64,000 nucleotides of DNA from Loktanella sp. DSM 29012 (GTDB taxonomy: Bacteria; Pseudomonadota; Alphaproteobacteria; Rhodobacterales; Rhodobacteraceae), in the NCBI RefSeq assembly GCF_900110705.1, contig NZ_FOEJ01000003.1:62001-126000 (forward strand). The letters are read 5' to 3'. Positions 9,038-18,304 of this stretch are shown piece after piece. The position numbers were made by a program, and so were the translations under genes. The notes below the pieces were generated by a model. It searched no databases, was not told the DNA's origin, and saw only the letters and a program-made list of their open reading frames with translations. Each line of letters begins with the position of its first letter. Position 1 is the first letter of the stretch.

Positions 9038-10315
9038 TTGCTTGAACATGACCGGCCCATCACACGGGCCTACGTTCTGCACCCGGATCTGAAAACCGAC
9101 CGTACCCGCCGCGCGGCTGACCCCGCGCTGGAAGAGGCCGTGTCGTTGGCTGCCGCCCTGCCTGACTTGCAGGTCGTCGGCGCAGAAGTGGTGCGTTTGC
9201 CGAAATTGCTGCCGGGGACTCTGTTCGGCAAGGGCAAGATCGCCGAGTTGAAAGACCGGATGAAAGCCGAAGAGGTCGAGCTTGTCTTGATCGACGGCCA
9301 CGTCACGCCGGTGCAGCAGCGCAACCTGGAAAAGGCCTGGGACGTCAAACTGCTGGACCGGACAGGCTTGATTCTTGAAATCTTCTCGGATCGGGCGCGT
9401 ACCGCGGAGGGTGTGTTGCAGGTCGAAATGGCGGCATTGTCATATCAGCGCACCCGTCTGGTGCGGGCCTGGACCCACCTGGAACGGCAGCGCGGCGGGC
9501 TTGGTTTCGTCGGCGGTCCCGGTGAAACCCAGATCGAGGCCGACCGCCGTGCCATCGACATGCAGTTGCAGGCGCTGAAGCGGCAGCTGGAAAAGGTCGT
9601 CAAGACCCGGACGCTGCACCGCGCGGCACGGGCCAAGGTCCCGTATCCGATCGTGGCGCTGGTCGGCTATACCAACGCGGGAAAATCGACGCTGTTCAAC
9701 CGGCTGACAGGTGCGGATGTATTCGCCAAGGACATGCTGTTCGCGACGCTGGACCCCACCATGCGCCAGATCGAGCTGCCCGAGGGCGACAAGATCATCA
9801 TGTCGGATACGGTCGGTTTCATTTCCGACTTGCCCACAGAGTTGGTGGCTGCATTCCGTGCAACACTGGAAGAAGTGCTGGATGCGGATCTGATCGTGCA
9901 TGTGCGTGACATCAGCCATCCGCAGACCGAAGAGCAGTCCAAGGATGTAATGGCGATCCTCACGTCCTTGGGGGTGGCCGATGACGCCCCGTTGCTGGAG
10001 GTCTGGAACAAGATCGACCGGCTGCCCAGCGATGATCACGATGGAATCGTCACGCAGGCGGCAAGAACAGAAGACATCTTTGCCATTTCCGCGATCACCG
10101 GCGAAGGGCTCGACCCTTTGCTGGATGCGATCAGCGAGCTGCTCAAGGACCCGCGAACAGCAGAACAACTGGTTCTGGGGTTCGGGGCCGGCAAAGCGCG
10201 GGCGTGGTTGTTCGATCAGGGCGTGGTGACGGGTGAAAGGCAGAGCGAAGACGGCTATGTCATCGACGTGTTCTGGACACAGACGCAGGCCAGCCGGTTC
10301 CGCAAGCTGGACTGA
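9038..10315 (+). CDS. hflX: Ribosome-associated GTPase HflX
   Basis: GTPase of 425 residues that splits stalled 70S ribosomes in characterised homologues. The N-terminal HflX domain (GTLFGKGKIAEL, then a coiled region with RGGLGFVGGPGETQIEADRR) precedes a G domain with G1 GYTNAGKST, G3 DTVGF and G4 NKID. The start is TTG at 9038, immediately after the hfq stop codon; no ATG lies between the two genes in this frame and the conserved sequence begins within a few residues, so TTG is well supported and implies coupling to hfq. Confidence 0.94.
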   Translation: MLEHDRPITRAYVLHPDLKTDRTRRAADPALEEAVSLAAALPDLQVVGAEVVRLPKLLPGTLFGKGKIAELKDRMKAEEVELVLIDGHVTPVQQRNLEKAWDVKLLDRTGLILEIFSDRARTAEGVLQVEMAALSYQRTRLVRAWTHLERQRGGLGFVGGPGETQIEADRRAIDMQLQALKRQLEKVVKTRTLHRAARAKVPYPIVALVGYTNAGKSTLFNRLTGADVFAKDMLFATLDPTMRQIELPEGDKIIMSDTVGFISDLPTELVAAFRATLEEVLDADLIVHVRDISHPQTEEQSKDVMAILTSLGVADDAPLLEVWNKIDRLPSDDHDGIVTQAARTEDIFAISAITGEGLDPLLDAISELLKDPRTAEQLVLGFGAGKARAWLFDQGVVTGERQSEDGYVIDVFWTQTQASRFRKLD

Positions 10316-10478
10316 GAGTCACAGATGTTCGAGTGGCGCGCGTGTTGTGCATGCGGGAGCCTCCGGCGGGAGTATTTCGGGCAAGATGATGCGCGGGGGA
10401 GGCACCCGTTCAGAGCCGTTCCATCTGAAATCAGGTTTCGATTAGGCCGGATGATCTGGGAAATGGATTATTGATGTG

Positions 10479-10506
10479 AAAAGGGCGCCCCGTGGGGCGC
10501 CCTTTT
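10479..10506. terminator. Bidirectional intrinsic terminator between hflX and glnA
   Basis: A strong stem with arms AAAAGGGCGCCCC and GGGGCGCCCTTTT separated by two bases. T-runs lie on both sides, so it can end transcription from hflX on the plus strand and from glnA on the minus strand; it sits 5 bp after the glnA stop. The preceding 160 bp after hflX show no gene. Confidence 0.85.
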
Positions 10507-10511
10507 GTGAT

Positions 10512-11918
10512 TTAGCAGCTGTAGTACAGCTTGTATTCGACCGGGTGCGGCGTGTGCTCGACCTGGTAGACCTCTTCCCACTTGAGGGCCATGTAGCCTT
10601 CGAGCTGGGATTTGGTGAACACGTCGCCTTGCAGCAGGAAGTCGTGATCGGCCTCGAGCGATTCCAGGGCTTCGCGCAGCGAGCCGCAGACCGTCGGGAT
10701 GGCGGCCAGTTCTTCGGGCGGCAGGTCGTAGAGATCCTTGTCCGAGGAGGGGCCGGGGTCGATCTTGTTCTTGATGCCGTCAAGACCGGCCATCAGCAGG
10801 GCCGCAAAGCACAGGTAGGGGTTCGCGGCGGGATCGGGGAAACGTGCCTCGACGCGCTTGGCTTTGGGCGATTCGGACCACGGGATACGTACACAACCCG
10901 AACGGTTACGGGCGGAATACGCGCGCAGAACCGGAGCCTCGAAGCCGGGGATCAGACGCTTGTAGCTGTTCGTGGACGGGTTCGTGATCGCGTTCAGCGC
11001 TTTGGCGTGCTTGAGGATGCCGCCGATGAAATACAGCGCTTCCTGGCTCAGATCGGCGTATTTGTCGCCGGCGAACAGGGGCTTGCCGTCTTTCCAGATC
11101 GACATGTTCACGTGCATGCCGGTACCGTTGTCGCCTGCGATCGGTTTGGGCATGAAGGTTGCCGACTTGCCGTAGGCCTGGGCCACGTTGTGGATGACGT
11201 ACTTGTATTTCTGCAGTTCGTCGGCCTGATGTGTCAGTGTGCCGAAGATCAGACCCAGCTCGTGCTGGCAGCTGGCCACTTCGTGATGGTGCTTGTCGAC
11301 CTTCATGCCCATGCGCTTCATCGTGGTCAGCATTTCGCCACGCATGTCCTGCGCGTCATCGATCGGGTTCACCGGGAAGTAGCCGCCCTTGATGCCGGGA
11401 CGGTGGCCGGTGTTGCCCATCTCGTATTCGGTATCGGTGTTCCATGCGCCGTCGATTGCGTCGACCTGGAAAGACACCTTGTTCATCGAGACCGAGTAGC
11501 GCACGTCGTCAAAGACGAAGAATTCAGCCTCGGGGCCGCAATAGAAGGTGTCACCGATGCCGGATGACTTCAGGTAGGCCTCTGCCTTTTGAGCGGTGCC
11601 GCGCGGGTCGCGGTCATAGGGTTCCATCGTGTCCGGCTCGACGATGGAGCAATGCAGACAGATGGTTTTTTCAGCATAGAAGGGGTCGACATAGGCTGTT
11701 GCCGTGTCGGGCATCAGTTTCATGTCGGACTGATCGATCGATTTCCAGCCCGCGATGGATGAACCATCGAACATGAAGCCTTCTTCGAGGAAGTCTTCGT
11801 CAACCAGATCAGACACGATCGTGACGTGTTGCAATTTGCCCTTGGGGTCAGTGAAGCGGATGTCGACGTAGTCGGCCTCCTCGTCCTTCATCATTTTCAG
11901 AAAGTCTTTGGTGCTCAT
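10512..11918 (-). CDS. glnA: Type I glutamine synthetase
   Basis: ATP-dependent ligation of ammonia to glutamate, dodecameric cytoplasmic enzyme, 468 residues. Signatures are FDGSSIAGW near residue 50, the ATP-binding block [16 protein letters not shown] near 265, and NRSGCVRIP. Tyr397 in [12 protein letters not shown] is the adenylylation site that marks the beta-type GSI; the adenylyltransferase glnE is at 57.5 kb in this same window. The gene follows glnB by 30 bp on the minus strand, so glnB-glnA form one operon, as in other alphaproteobacteria. Confidence 0.97.
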   Translation of the reverse strand: MSTKDFLKMMKDEEADYVDIRFTDPKGKLQHVTIVSDLVDEDFLEEGFMFDGSSIAGWKSIDQSDMKLMPDTATAYVDPFYAEKTICLHCSIVEPDTMEPYDRDPRGTAQKAEAYLKSSGIGDTFYCGPEAEFFVFDDVRYSVSMNKVSFQVDAIDGAWNTDTEYEMGNTGHRPGIKGGYFPVNPIDDAQDMRGEMLTTMKRMGMKVDKHHHEVASCQHELGLIFGTLTHQADELQKYKYVIHNVAQAYGKSATFMPKPIAGDNGTGMHVNMSIWKDGKPLFAGDKYADLSQEALYFIGGILKHAKALNAITNPSTNSYKRLIPGFEAPVLRAYSARNRSGCVRIPWSESPKAKRVEARFPDPAANPYLCFAALLMAGLDGIKNKIDPGPSSDKDLYDLPPEELAAIPTVCGSLREALESLEADHDFLLQGDVFTKSQLEGYMALKWEEVYQVEHTPHPVEYKLYYSC

Positions 11919-11948
11919 GAGCTGTCCTTTCGGTTCGTGTCTTGTATT

Positions 11949-12510
<562 letters not shown>

Positions 12511-12580
12511 AAAAACGCGCAATGCTTTCGGGCCAAGACGATCGCAAGATCGGCATAGACACGTCCCGAAAGCACTGCGC
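12511..12580 (-). terminator. Long stem-loop and U-run after the Hint-domain gene
   Basis: The arms are 12517-12532 (GCGCAATGCTTTCGGG) and 12565-12580 (CCCGAAAGCACTGCGC). The single mismatch becomes a G.U pair only in minus-strand RNA, and a T-run follows on that strand (complement of 12511-12515), so it reads as the terminator of the gene starting at 13094. The 32-base loop holds a second small hairpin (CGATC/GATCG). The size is large for a plain terminator, so a stable 3' RNA is possible. Confidence 0.7.
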
Positions 12581-12626
12581 GTGCTGTTTTTATAGTCATA
12601 TGCGGCCAACTGGCCGCGTCGCGCCG

Positions 12627-13094
12627 TCAGACGGCGGCAGATGCCATTTCGATGCCGTCGGCATAAAGGATATGCTGGCGATCAAAGGTGAGCGTGTAGG
12701 TCGTCATTTGCTGTGCCGCCTGGAGGGCGAGGTATTCGCCGTCAACCAGACGGGCAGCCTCGACATTGGCGGTCTGGGTTCCGAACAACGCTTCGGCACG
12801 CCAATCGCGAATGTGCAGGATCGTGTTGGGCGTAACCATGATGTCGCGGTCGGGGCGTGTGTGCCCGAGCGAACCGGCCTTGATACGGATCGGTGCGATT
12901 TTCTGGGTTGCTACGTCGATTTTACGCAGGATCGCCATGCCACTGTCGCGGGTGATGATGCGCATGCCCGCTTCGAGGTGTTCGACGGGCATTTCGCCTT
13001 CCATCGTCATGATGGTTGTACCGGCGCATACGCCTGCGTTGAGTTTAGCCTTCTTGGGCGCAGCAACGCTGCGTTCGATCGTCTTGGTCTGCAT
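12627..13094 (-). CDS. Small stand-alone Hint-domain protein
   Basis: Protein of 155 residues made almost entirely of one Hint (hedgehog/intein) fold. An N-terminal tail rich in Lys precedes AGVCAGTTIMT, where Cys would be the splice nucleophile; EGEMPVEHLEAGMRI is the typical second strand, VTPNTILHI and FDRQHILYADGI follow. In many roseobacters this domain sits at the end of secreted proteins; here there is no large partner, no signal peptide and no visible extein. Whether it is self-processing or only a fold relic is unknown. It is flanked by a long terminator hairpin and by tRNA-Leu on the other strand. Confidence 0.75.
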   Translation of the reverse strand: MQTKTIERSVAAPKKAKLNAGVCAGTTIMTMEGEMPVEHLEAGMRIITRDSGMAILRKIDVATQKIAPIRIKAGSLGHTRPDRDIMVTPNTILHIRDWRAEALFGTQTANVEAARLVDGEYLALQAAQQMTTYTLTFDRQHILYADGIEMASAAV

Positions 13095-13266
13095 GGCGTT
13101 TTTCCCGCTCTAGCTTGTGTCTGCCTCAATAGTTCTTCCACAACTAAGGCAAGATTCTGGCACAGTCATGCTTTTTCTGGGATGCTTTTTATTCTCGCAT
13201 CCCCCTGTGACCTTTGTTAGACAGCCGCCAAACACCGGGGGCGCGGAAACGTGCCCCCGTAACAAT

Positions 13267-13351
13267 GCGGGTGTGGCGGAATTGGTAGACGCACCAGATT
13301 TAGGTTCTGGCGCCGCAAGGCGTGGGGGTTCAAGTCCCTTCACCCGCACCA
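13267..13351 (+). tRNA. tRNA-Leu (anticodon UAG)
   Basis: Full cloverleaf of 85 nt with encoded CCA: acceptor arms GCGGGTG and CACCCGC, D loop GGAATTGGTAGACGC, anticodon stem CCAGA/TCTGG around loop TTTAGGT (anticodon TAG), a long variable arm (CGCCGCAAGGCG) typical of class II Leu tRNAs, and T arm GGGGTTCAAGTCCC. It reads CUA and neighbouring CUN leucine codons. It lies 25 bp before trigger factor. Confidence 0.97.
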
Positions 13352-13376
13352 TATTCGAATGAAAGAAGGACATTTC

Positions 13377-14711
13377 ATGCAGGTCAACGAGACCCTGAAC
13401 GACGGCCTCAAGCGCGGCTATACCATCACTGTCACAGCGGCAGAGCTGGATGCAAAAGTTGTCGAGAAGCTGGAAGAAGCGCGCCCAGGCGTGGAAATGA
13501 AGGGCTTTCGCAAGGGTAAGGTGCCGATGGCCCTGTTGCGCAAGCAGTTCGGTCCGCGCCTGATGGGCGAAGCCATGCAGGACAGCATCGACGGTGCCCT
13601 GCGCGACCACCTTGACAGCACCGGCGATCGTCCGGCTGCTCAGCCCGAAATGAAGATGTCCAATGCGGACTGGAAAGAGGGCGACGACGTCGTTGTCGAA
13701 GTGTCTTACGAGGCGCTGCCCGACGTGCCGGACACCGATTTCTCTGCGATCAAGCTGGAAAAGATGGTCGTGAAGGCAGATGATTCTGCTGTCGAAGAAG
13801 CGCTGACCAACCTAGCAGAGAGCCCGCAGGCCCAGACGTTCGAGAAAAAGAACGGTCTGTCCAAGGATGGCTATCAGGTCGTGATCGATTTCGTCGGCAA
13901 GATCGACGGTGAGGCATTCGACGGCGGATCGGCCGAAGATTACCCGCTGGTGCTGGGGTCCAACTCCTTTATCCCCGGTTTCGAGGAGCAACTGTTGAAG
14001 ACCAAGGCCGGTGAGGAAAAGGCCGTGACGGTTAATTTCCCCGAGGACTATCAGGCAGAGCATCTGGCCGGCAAGGAAGCCGTGTTTGATGTGACCGTCA
14101 AAGAGGTCCGCGAGCCCGTCACGCCGGAAATGAACGACGAACTGGCCAAGAAGTTCGGTGCCGAGGATCTGGAAGCCCTGAAGGGTCAAATCCGTGATCG
14201 TCTGGAAGCTGAATATCAGGGCGCGTCCCGCGCGGTCGCCAAGCGTAAGCTGCTGGACGAGCTGGACACGGCAGTCGATTTTGAACTGCCCCCTAGTCTG
14301 GTCGATGCCGAAGCCGGTCAGATCGCGCACCAGCTGTGGCATGAGGAAAACCCCGACGTCCAAGGCCACGACCACCCCGAGATCAATCCGACCGAAGAGC
14401 ACATCACCCTGGCCAAGCGTCGGGTAAAGCTGGGTCTGTTGCTGGCCGATATCGGCCAGAAGGCAGAGATCAAGGTGACGGACCAGGAGATGACGCAGGC
14501 CATCATGAACCAGGCGCGTCAGTACCCGGGACAAGAGCGTCAATTCTTTGAGTTCGTGCAGCAGAACGCACAGTTCCGCCAGCAGCTGCAAGCGCCGTTG
14601 TTCGAGGACAAGGTCGTCGATCACATTCTTGAAAAAGCAGATGTGACCGAGAAGGAAGTCAGCAAGGACGACCTGCAAAAAGCTGTCGAGGCGATGGAAT
14701 CCGAAGACTGA
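13377..14711 (+). CDS. tig: Trigger factor
   Basis: Ribosome-bound folding chaperone with peptidyl-prolyl isomerase activity, 444 residues. The N-terminal ribosome-binding domain has [19 protein letters not shown], matching the GFRxGKxP signature. An FKBP-like PPIase domain follows ([16 protein letters not shown] about 165-180, [11 protein letters not shown]). The rest is the helical substrate-binding domain. The ATG at 13377 is chosen because AAGAAGGA lies just upstream; the in-frame ATG at 13359 has no such site. The adjacent clp/lon genes seen in many bacteria are absent. Confidence 0.95.
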   Translation: MQVNETLNDGLKRGYTITVTAAELDAKVVEKLEEARPGVEMKGFRKGKVPMALLRKQFGPRLMGEAMQDSIDGALRDHLDSTGDRPAAQPEMKMSNADWKEGDDVVVEVSYEALPDVPDTDFSAIKLEKMVVKADDSAVEEALTNLAESPQAQTFEKKNGLSKDGYQVVIDFVGKIDGEAFDGGSAEDYPLVLGSNSFIPGFEEQLLKTKAGEEKAVTVNFPEDYQAEHLAGKEAVFDVTVKEVREPVTPEMNDELAKKFGAEDLEALKGQIRDRLEAEYQGASRAVAKRKLLDELDTAVDFELPPSLVDAEAGQIAHQLWHEENPDVQGHDHPEINPTEEHITLAKRRVKLGLLLADIGQKAEIKVTDQEMTQAIMNQARQYPGQERQFFEFVQQNAQFRQQLQAPLFEDKVVDHILEKADVTEKEVSKDDLQKAVEAMESED

Positions 14712-14733
14712 TCCAGAGGATCAACTTTTTTCG

Positions 14734-14762
14734 AAATGGCGCCCCATGGGGCGCCATTTTTC
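14734..14762 (+). terminator. Intrinsic terminator of tig
   Basis: Perfect stem AAATGGCGCCCC / GGGGCGCCATTTTT around a minimal AT loop, followed by T residues, 22 bp after the trigger factor stop. Confidence 0.85.
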
Positions 14763-14850
14763 GTTGTGGCCTTGTCTGAACGGCTGAAAGCCCCACATTA
14801 TTGGTATAGGCAGCACGCTTGCGTGCTACCAGTTGGGACGAGTTTACCCC

Positions 14851-15339
14851 GTGCGGAAAACATTGAAATTTGCGTTGATCCTGAGTGGTCTGATGTTCAG
14901 CGGTTTACCGCTGACGGCGCAGGCGTGCCCCAATCCGGACATAGCGTCATTCACGCAGCTGACCGAGAGCGGCGTGAGCCTGCGCCGTGGGAAGTCCGTA
15001 CGCTTGACGGCGGGCGGAATGCGCCCGTTGGGGGAATGCCCCCAGGCTAGCGTCGCGCGTGGCAGTGAGTCCCATTTCACCGATGCGCCGACGTTCGAGT
15101 TGAATTTGGTCGGAATGATGGGACTGGCATTGCAAATGAGCGCGGATACCGGATGCGCGCGCGATATGCTGGTCCATACGGCCGATGGGTCGTGGTATTA
15201 TCGCGGACCGGGACTGAACGGGTTCATGCCGCCGATGATGCTGTCCAATCCGGGCACAGGCGCGCTCAAGGTCTGGGTCGGCACTCAGGACGACCGCAGT
15301 TGCAGGATACGCATGGAATTTCTGACATTGCTGCGATGA
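14851..15339 (+). CDS. Hypothetical exported protein
   Basis: I do not recognise this 162-residue protein. It starts with a clear Sec signal peptide: two basic residues, a hydrophobic core LKFALILSGLMFSGL and a cleavage site after LTAQA. The mature part has four or five Cys (CPNPD, GECPQ, TGCARD, RSCRIR), which suggests disulfides in the periplasm, and a repeated Gly-rich pattern. The GTG at 14851 was preferred because the basic n-region begins there; TTG at 14833 would add six residues in front of the signal peptide. It stands alone between tig and the convergent ribosomal protein operon. Confidence 0.65.
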   Translation: MRKTLKFALILSGLMFSGLPLTAQACPNPDIASFTQLTESGVSLRRGKSVRLTAGGMRPLGECPQASVARGSESHFTDAPTFELNLVGMMGLALQMSADTGCARDMLVHTADGSWYYRGPGLNGFMPPMMLSNPGTGALKVWVGTQDDRSCRIRMEFLTLLR

Positions 15340-15353
15340 GGGCCGCAAAACAA

Positions 15354-15385
15354 TCAGGGCCGGATCATTGCTGATCCGGCCCTGA
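15354..15385. terminator. Terminator between the exported protein gene and rplI
   Basis: Perfect 14-bp stem TCAGGGCCGGATCA / TGATCCGGCCCTGA with loop TTGC. On the minus strand it is followed by TTGTTTTG, so it mainly ends the rpsF-rpsR-rplI transcript; it can also serve the convergent plus-strand gene. Confidence 0.8.
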
Positions 15386-15435
15386 CTGTAGCGATGGCCG
15401 CCAACCCGAAAAGGGCAGGCGACCGTTTGTCTGTA

Positions 15436-16041
15436 TCAGGCGTTGTCGGATGCGCGGGGCGCGTCGTCGCCATCGTCTTCGGATGCGGCAGAGCCGAGAT
15501 CGTCGAACAATTCCTGGATTTCGAATTCAGCTGCTGCTTCTTCTTCGGCGGCCAGTTCCTGAATGGATTTGCCAGCGGCCTGAAGCTCTGCTTCTTCGGC
15601 GGAACGTGCGACGTTCAGGGTGATCGTTGCCTCGACCTCGGGGTGCAGGTTCAGCGTCACATCGTGCAGACCCAGATCCTTGATCGGACCTTGCAGCACG
15701 ACCTGATTGCGGTCGACCTTGTAACCGTCGGCGGCAGCGGCATCGGCCACGTCACGGGGTGTGACGGAGCCATAGAGAGAGCCCGCGTCGGACGCGGACC
15801 GAATCACGATGAACTGCTTGCCGTCGATCTTGTCTGCCTCGGCCTGTGCGGCAGCGCGTGTTTCAGCGTTGCGTGCCTCGAGTGCGGCCTTTTCGGCCTC
15901 AAAGCGAGCGAGGTTCGCAGCGTTGACGCGCAGCGCCTTTTTCTGCGGCAGCAGGTAGTTGCGCGCATAGCCTTCCTTGACAGAGACGACTTCGCCCATG
16001 TTGCCCAGCTTTGCGACGCGTTCGAGAAGAATGATGTCCAT
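15436..16041 (-). CDS. rplI: 50S ribosomal protein L9
   Basis: Large-subunit protein of 201 residues. The N-terminal L9 signature is complete ([33 protein letters not shown]) and is followed by the long connecting helix and the C-terminal rRNA-binding domain ([17 protein letters not shown]). Compared with the common length near 150, it has a C-terminal acidic extension rich in Glu, Asp and Ala (from about residue 160), common in roseobacters. It is the last gene of the rpsF-rpsR-rplI operon, 11 bp after rpsR. Confidence 0.96.
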   Translation of the reverse strand: MDIILLERVAKLGNMGEVVSVKEGYARNYLLPQKKALRVNAANLARFEAEKAALEARNAETRAAAQAEADKIDGKQFIVIRSASDAGSLYGSVTPRDVADAAAADGYKVDRNQVVLQGPIKDLGLHDVTLNLHPEVEATITLNVARSAEEAELQAAGKSIQELAAEEEAAAEFEIQELFDDLGSAASEDDGDDAPRASDNA

Positions 16042-16052
16042 GATGCGGGTCC

Positions 16053-16280
16053 TTACTTCACTGCGTAGGGCAGAAGGGCGAGGAACCGTGCACGCTTGAT
16101 CGCCTGGGCGAGCTTGCGCTGGTTCTTGGCGCCGACGGCGGTGATGCGGGCAGGCACGATCTTGCCGCGCTCGGAGATGTAGCGCTGCAGGGTGCGGGTG
16201 TCTTTGTAGTCGATCGCCGGAGCGTTTTCGCCCTCAAACGGATCGGACTTGCGACGACGGAAAAACGGTTTGGTAGCCAT
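16053..16280 (-). CDS. rpsR: 30S ribosomal protein S18
   Basis: Small-subunit protein of 75 residues that pairs with S6 on the platform. The core [20 protein letters not shown] and [20 protein letters not shown] match the family signature, and the N-terminal FFRRRK block is present. Middle gene of the rpsF-rpsR-rplI operon; no cysteines, so not the zinc-binding variant. Confidence 0.97.
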   Translation of the reverse strand: MATKPFFRRRKSDPFEGENAPAIDYKDTRTLQRYISERGKIVPARITAVGAKNQRKLAQAIKRARFLALLPYAVK

Positions 16281-16302
16281 GTCTTACAATCCTTTTGTGA
16301 AG

Positions 16303-16656
16303 TTAGCGGCGCTCGCGACGGCTGTCGCGTTCGTCACGTTTCTGCATTTGGACCGACGGGCCGTCCTCGTGTGCGTCGACCTTGATCGTCAGAACGCGCA
16401 TGACGTCTTCGTGCAGGCGCATCAGGCGTTCCATCTCTTGCACGGCAGCCGCGGGGGCGTCGGTGCGCAGATAGGCGTAGTGGCCCTTGCGGTTCTTGTT
16501 GATCTTGTAGGCCATGGTCTTGACGCCCCAGTATTCGGAGTCGACCAGCTTGCCTTCGTTGTCGGACAGGACTGTCCCGAAGTGTTCGATCAGGGCTTCG
16601 GCTTGCGTGTTGGACAAGTCCTGACGCGCAATCATCACATGCTCATACAGCGGCAT
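16303..16656 (-). CDS. rpsF: 30S ribosomal protein S6
   Basis: Small-subunit protein of 117 residues, start MPLYEHVMIARQDLS, which is the conserved N terminus; the in-frame upstream start at 16686 adds ten unrelated residues. The middle contains ETEYWG-like sequence VDSEYWGVKTMAYKINKNRK, the S6 signature. The C terminus is charged (EDGPSVQMQKRDERDSRRER). First gene of the rpsF-rpsR-rplI operon, with promoter expected in the 250 bp between it and the divergent gene at 16911. Confidence 0.96.
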   Translation of the reverse strand: MPLYEHVMIARQDLSNTQAEALIEHFGTVLSDNEGKLVDSEYWGVKTMAYKINKNRKGHYAYLRTDAPAAAVQEMERLMRLHEDVMRVLTIKVDAHEDGPSVQMQKRDERDSRRERR

Positions 16657-16910
16657 GGTATTCCTTACATGTTCGGCGCACTTCAAAGACCGGGTGGTTC
16701 CACTTCCGCGTCCCGGTCACGAGAGGCTGCGCAGGTCAAAAGTCGCGCGGAAGTTCGGCGCTTATACACGGGGACGGGCAGGGCGCAAGCCTGCGTGCAC
16801 ACAGCGGCCGGGTCGCGCAGAGTCCATGAATCAACTATCAATGGCCACGGTTTTGCCAAAGTCCGGTTGCACGACGAAAAGAAAAGCCGAAACCACCCCA
16901 AGGAGTACAG

Positions 16911-17504
16911 ATGAGCGATCTTGCAACCGACCGTAGGGATGTGGTGCGTATCCGCGGATGGATGCCCGGTGGGCTAATGGCCATGAGCAGTAGCGGATTT
17001 GACGTGGAAGAGGCGTTCTGGGGCTACACGATATCGCATGCGGGTGGCCCGCGTCTGGCATTGGTGCTTGTTCAGTTTCTTGTCTTGTTGACGGGGGCAT
17101 TGTGTGCGGCATCGGGGATGACGTTACTGTTGCTGTCACCTGTGTCGGATATCGTATTCCGATCGCCGCTGATTTTCGGGTGTTTTGCCTTTTCATTGCT
17201 GTTGATGTGGTACGCGACGCGCGGGCTGTCTTCGCGCTATGAGATCGACACGCATCGGTCGGAACTGCGGCGCGTGGTTCTGAACCGCACCGGATTGCTG
17301 ACAATCCAGGCGCGGTATGGTTTCGACAGTATCGCAAACGTCTACGTCGAAGCTGTGAACGACCAGACATCGCGGCTGTACGTGCGGTTCCGCAATGGGC
17401 CTGGTCGCATCGTGGTCGCCAGCGGCAAGCCAGAGGATCTGGAACCATTGTCCGTGCGGCTGCGTCGCGACATGGTGCTGGGCGTGGTGCAAAGGAACCC
17501 GTGA
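16911..17504 (+). CDS. Hypothetical membrane protein
   Basis: Unrecognised protein of 197 residues. Two membrane helices are clear at about 48-70 (LALVLVQFLVLLTGALCA) and 80-105 (IFGCFAFSLLLMWYA). The C-terminal half, after SRYEIDTHRSELRR, is soluble and looks like a small beta-rich bacterial PH-like domain (YVRFRNGPGRIVVASG), but I cannot assign a family. The ATG follows AAGGAGTACAG, a strong ribosome-binding site. It is divergent from rpsF and 87 bp before the YceI gene. Confidence 0.7.
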   Translation: MSDLATDRRDVVRIRGWMPGGLMAMSSSGFDVEEAFWGYTISHAGGPRLALVLVQFLVLLTGALCAASGMTLLLLSPVSDIVFRSPLIFGCFAFSLLLMWYATRGLSSRYEIDTHRSELRRVVLNRTGLLTIQARYGFDSIANVYVEAVNDQTSRLYVRFRNGPGRIVVASGKPEDLEPLSVRLRRDMVLGVVQRNP

Positions 17505-17591
17505 ACATGGGCTGTTCGAAAATGTGAAATTGCATTCATCAGGCCAGATCACATTTATTTCCGTGCAGACACATCAACACGGAGTACCACA

Positions 17592-18167
17592 ATGAAAACG
17601 ATTTTCGGCACCGCCACCGCGCTCGCCCTGCTGTCCACGCCCGTTCTGGCCGCACCTGCGCCCTACACGCTGGATGCAAGCCACAGCCAGGTTCTGTTCA
17701 ATTACGATCACTTGGGCTTTTCGACGACCTACGGCTTGTTCTCGGGCTTTGACGGCGAAATTTCCTTTGACGCCGAAGACCCTGCTGCATCCAGCGTGTC
17801 GGTGTCGTTCCCGGTGCGCAGCATGATGACCGGCTGGGAAGCCCGTTTCGAGCATTTCATGTCCGATGATTTCTTTGGCGCAGCCGAAGACGACATGGTC
17901 ACCTTTACCTCGACCGCGATCGAAGTGACCGGTGAGAACACCGCACTGATCACCGGTGATCTGAGCATGAACGGCATCACCAAGGAAGTTGTTCTGGACA
18001 CGGTCCTGAACCAGGCCGGTCAACATCCGATGGCCGAAAAACCCTGGCTGGGCTTTGACGCGACAACAACGCTGCTGCGGTCCGATTTCGAAGTCGGCGC
18101 ATTCGCACCCTTTGTCAGCGACGAAGTGCAGGTGATGATCTCGATCGAAGCTGAAGCAGCTGAATAA
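17592..18167 (+). CDS. YceI family periplasmic protein
   Basis: Secreted lipocalin-like protein of 191 residues. The signal peptide is KTIFGTATALALLSTPVLA with cleavage before APAPYTLD. The YceI barrel begins YTLDASHSQVLFNYDHLG, the typical His-containing strand, and ends with FEVGAFAPFVSDEVQVMI. Members bind polyisoprenoids in crystal structures and often occur beside cytochrome b561; here the facing gene (18305-19492, minus) is a b561-YceI fusion, so the two probably work in one envelope pathway. Confidence 0.9.
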   Translation: MKTIFGTATALALLSTPVLAAPAPYTLDASHSQVLFNYDHLGFSTTYGLFSGFDGEISFDAEDPAASSVSVSFPVRSMMTGWEARFEHFMSDDFFGAAEDDMVTFTSTAIEVTGENTALITGDLSMNGITKEVVLDTVLNQAGQHPMAEKPWLGFDATTTLLRSDFEVGAFAPFVSDEVQVMISIEAEAAE

Positions 18168-18190
18168 GCGACCTTCTGATTGACAACATA

Positions 18191-18229
18191 GGGGCTGCGC
18201 CGGGCATTCCGGCGCAGCCCCTTTCTTTT
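18191..18229 (+). terminator. Terminator of the YceI gene
   Basis: Perfect 13-bp stem GGGGCTGCGCCGG / CCGGCGCAGCCCC with loop GCATT, followed by TTTCTTTT on the plus strand. Confidence 0.85.
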
Positions 18230-18247
18230 GCGGTCGATGCAAAGCAA

Positions 18248-18284
18248 AGGGCCCGCTGCATGTTGCAGCGGGCCCTATTTTTAT
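18248..18284 (-). terminator. Terminator facing the b561-YceI gene
   Basis: Perfect 13-bp stem AGGGCCCGCTGCA / TGCAGCGGGCCCT with loop TGT. It lies directly after the stop of the minus-strand gene, with TTTGCTTTGC downstream on that strand and a T-run also on the plus side, so it may work in both directions. Two separate hairpins thus insulate the convergent YceI genes. Confidence 0.8.
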
Positions 18285-18304
18285 CGCGCGGTGCGGGTTT
18301 TTCG

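Noticed and set aside
10476-11567. Open plus-strand frame of 363 codons over glnA
   Set aside because: Antisense shadow of glutamine synthetase; also begins inside the terminator hairpin.
13179-13203. Hairpin GGGATGC / GCATCCC upstream of tRNA-Leu
   Set aside because: It lies upstream of both flanking genes on their strands and has no T-run after it, so neither a terminator nor a known regulator site can be claimed.
14812-14828. Short palindrome AGCACGCTTGCGTGCT after the tig terminator
   Set aside because: Too short and isolated to interpret; no second copy noticed in the window.
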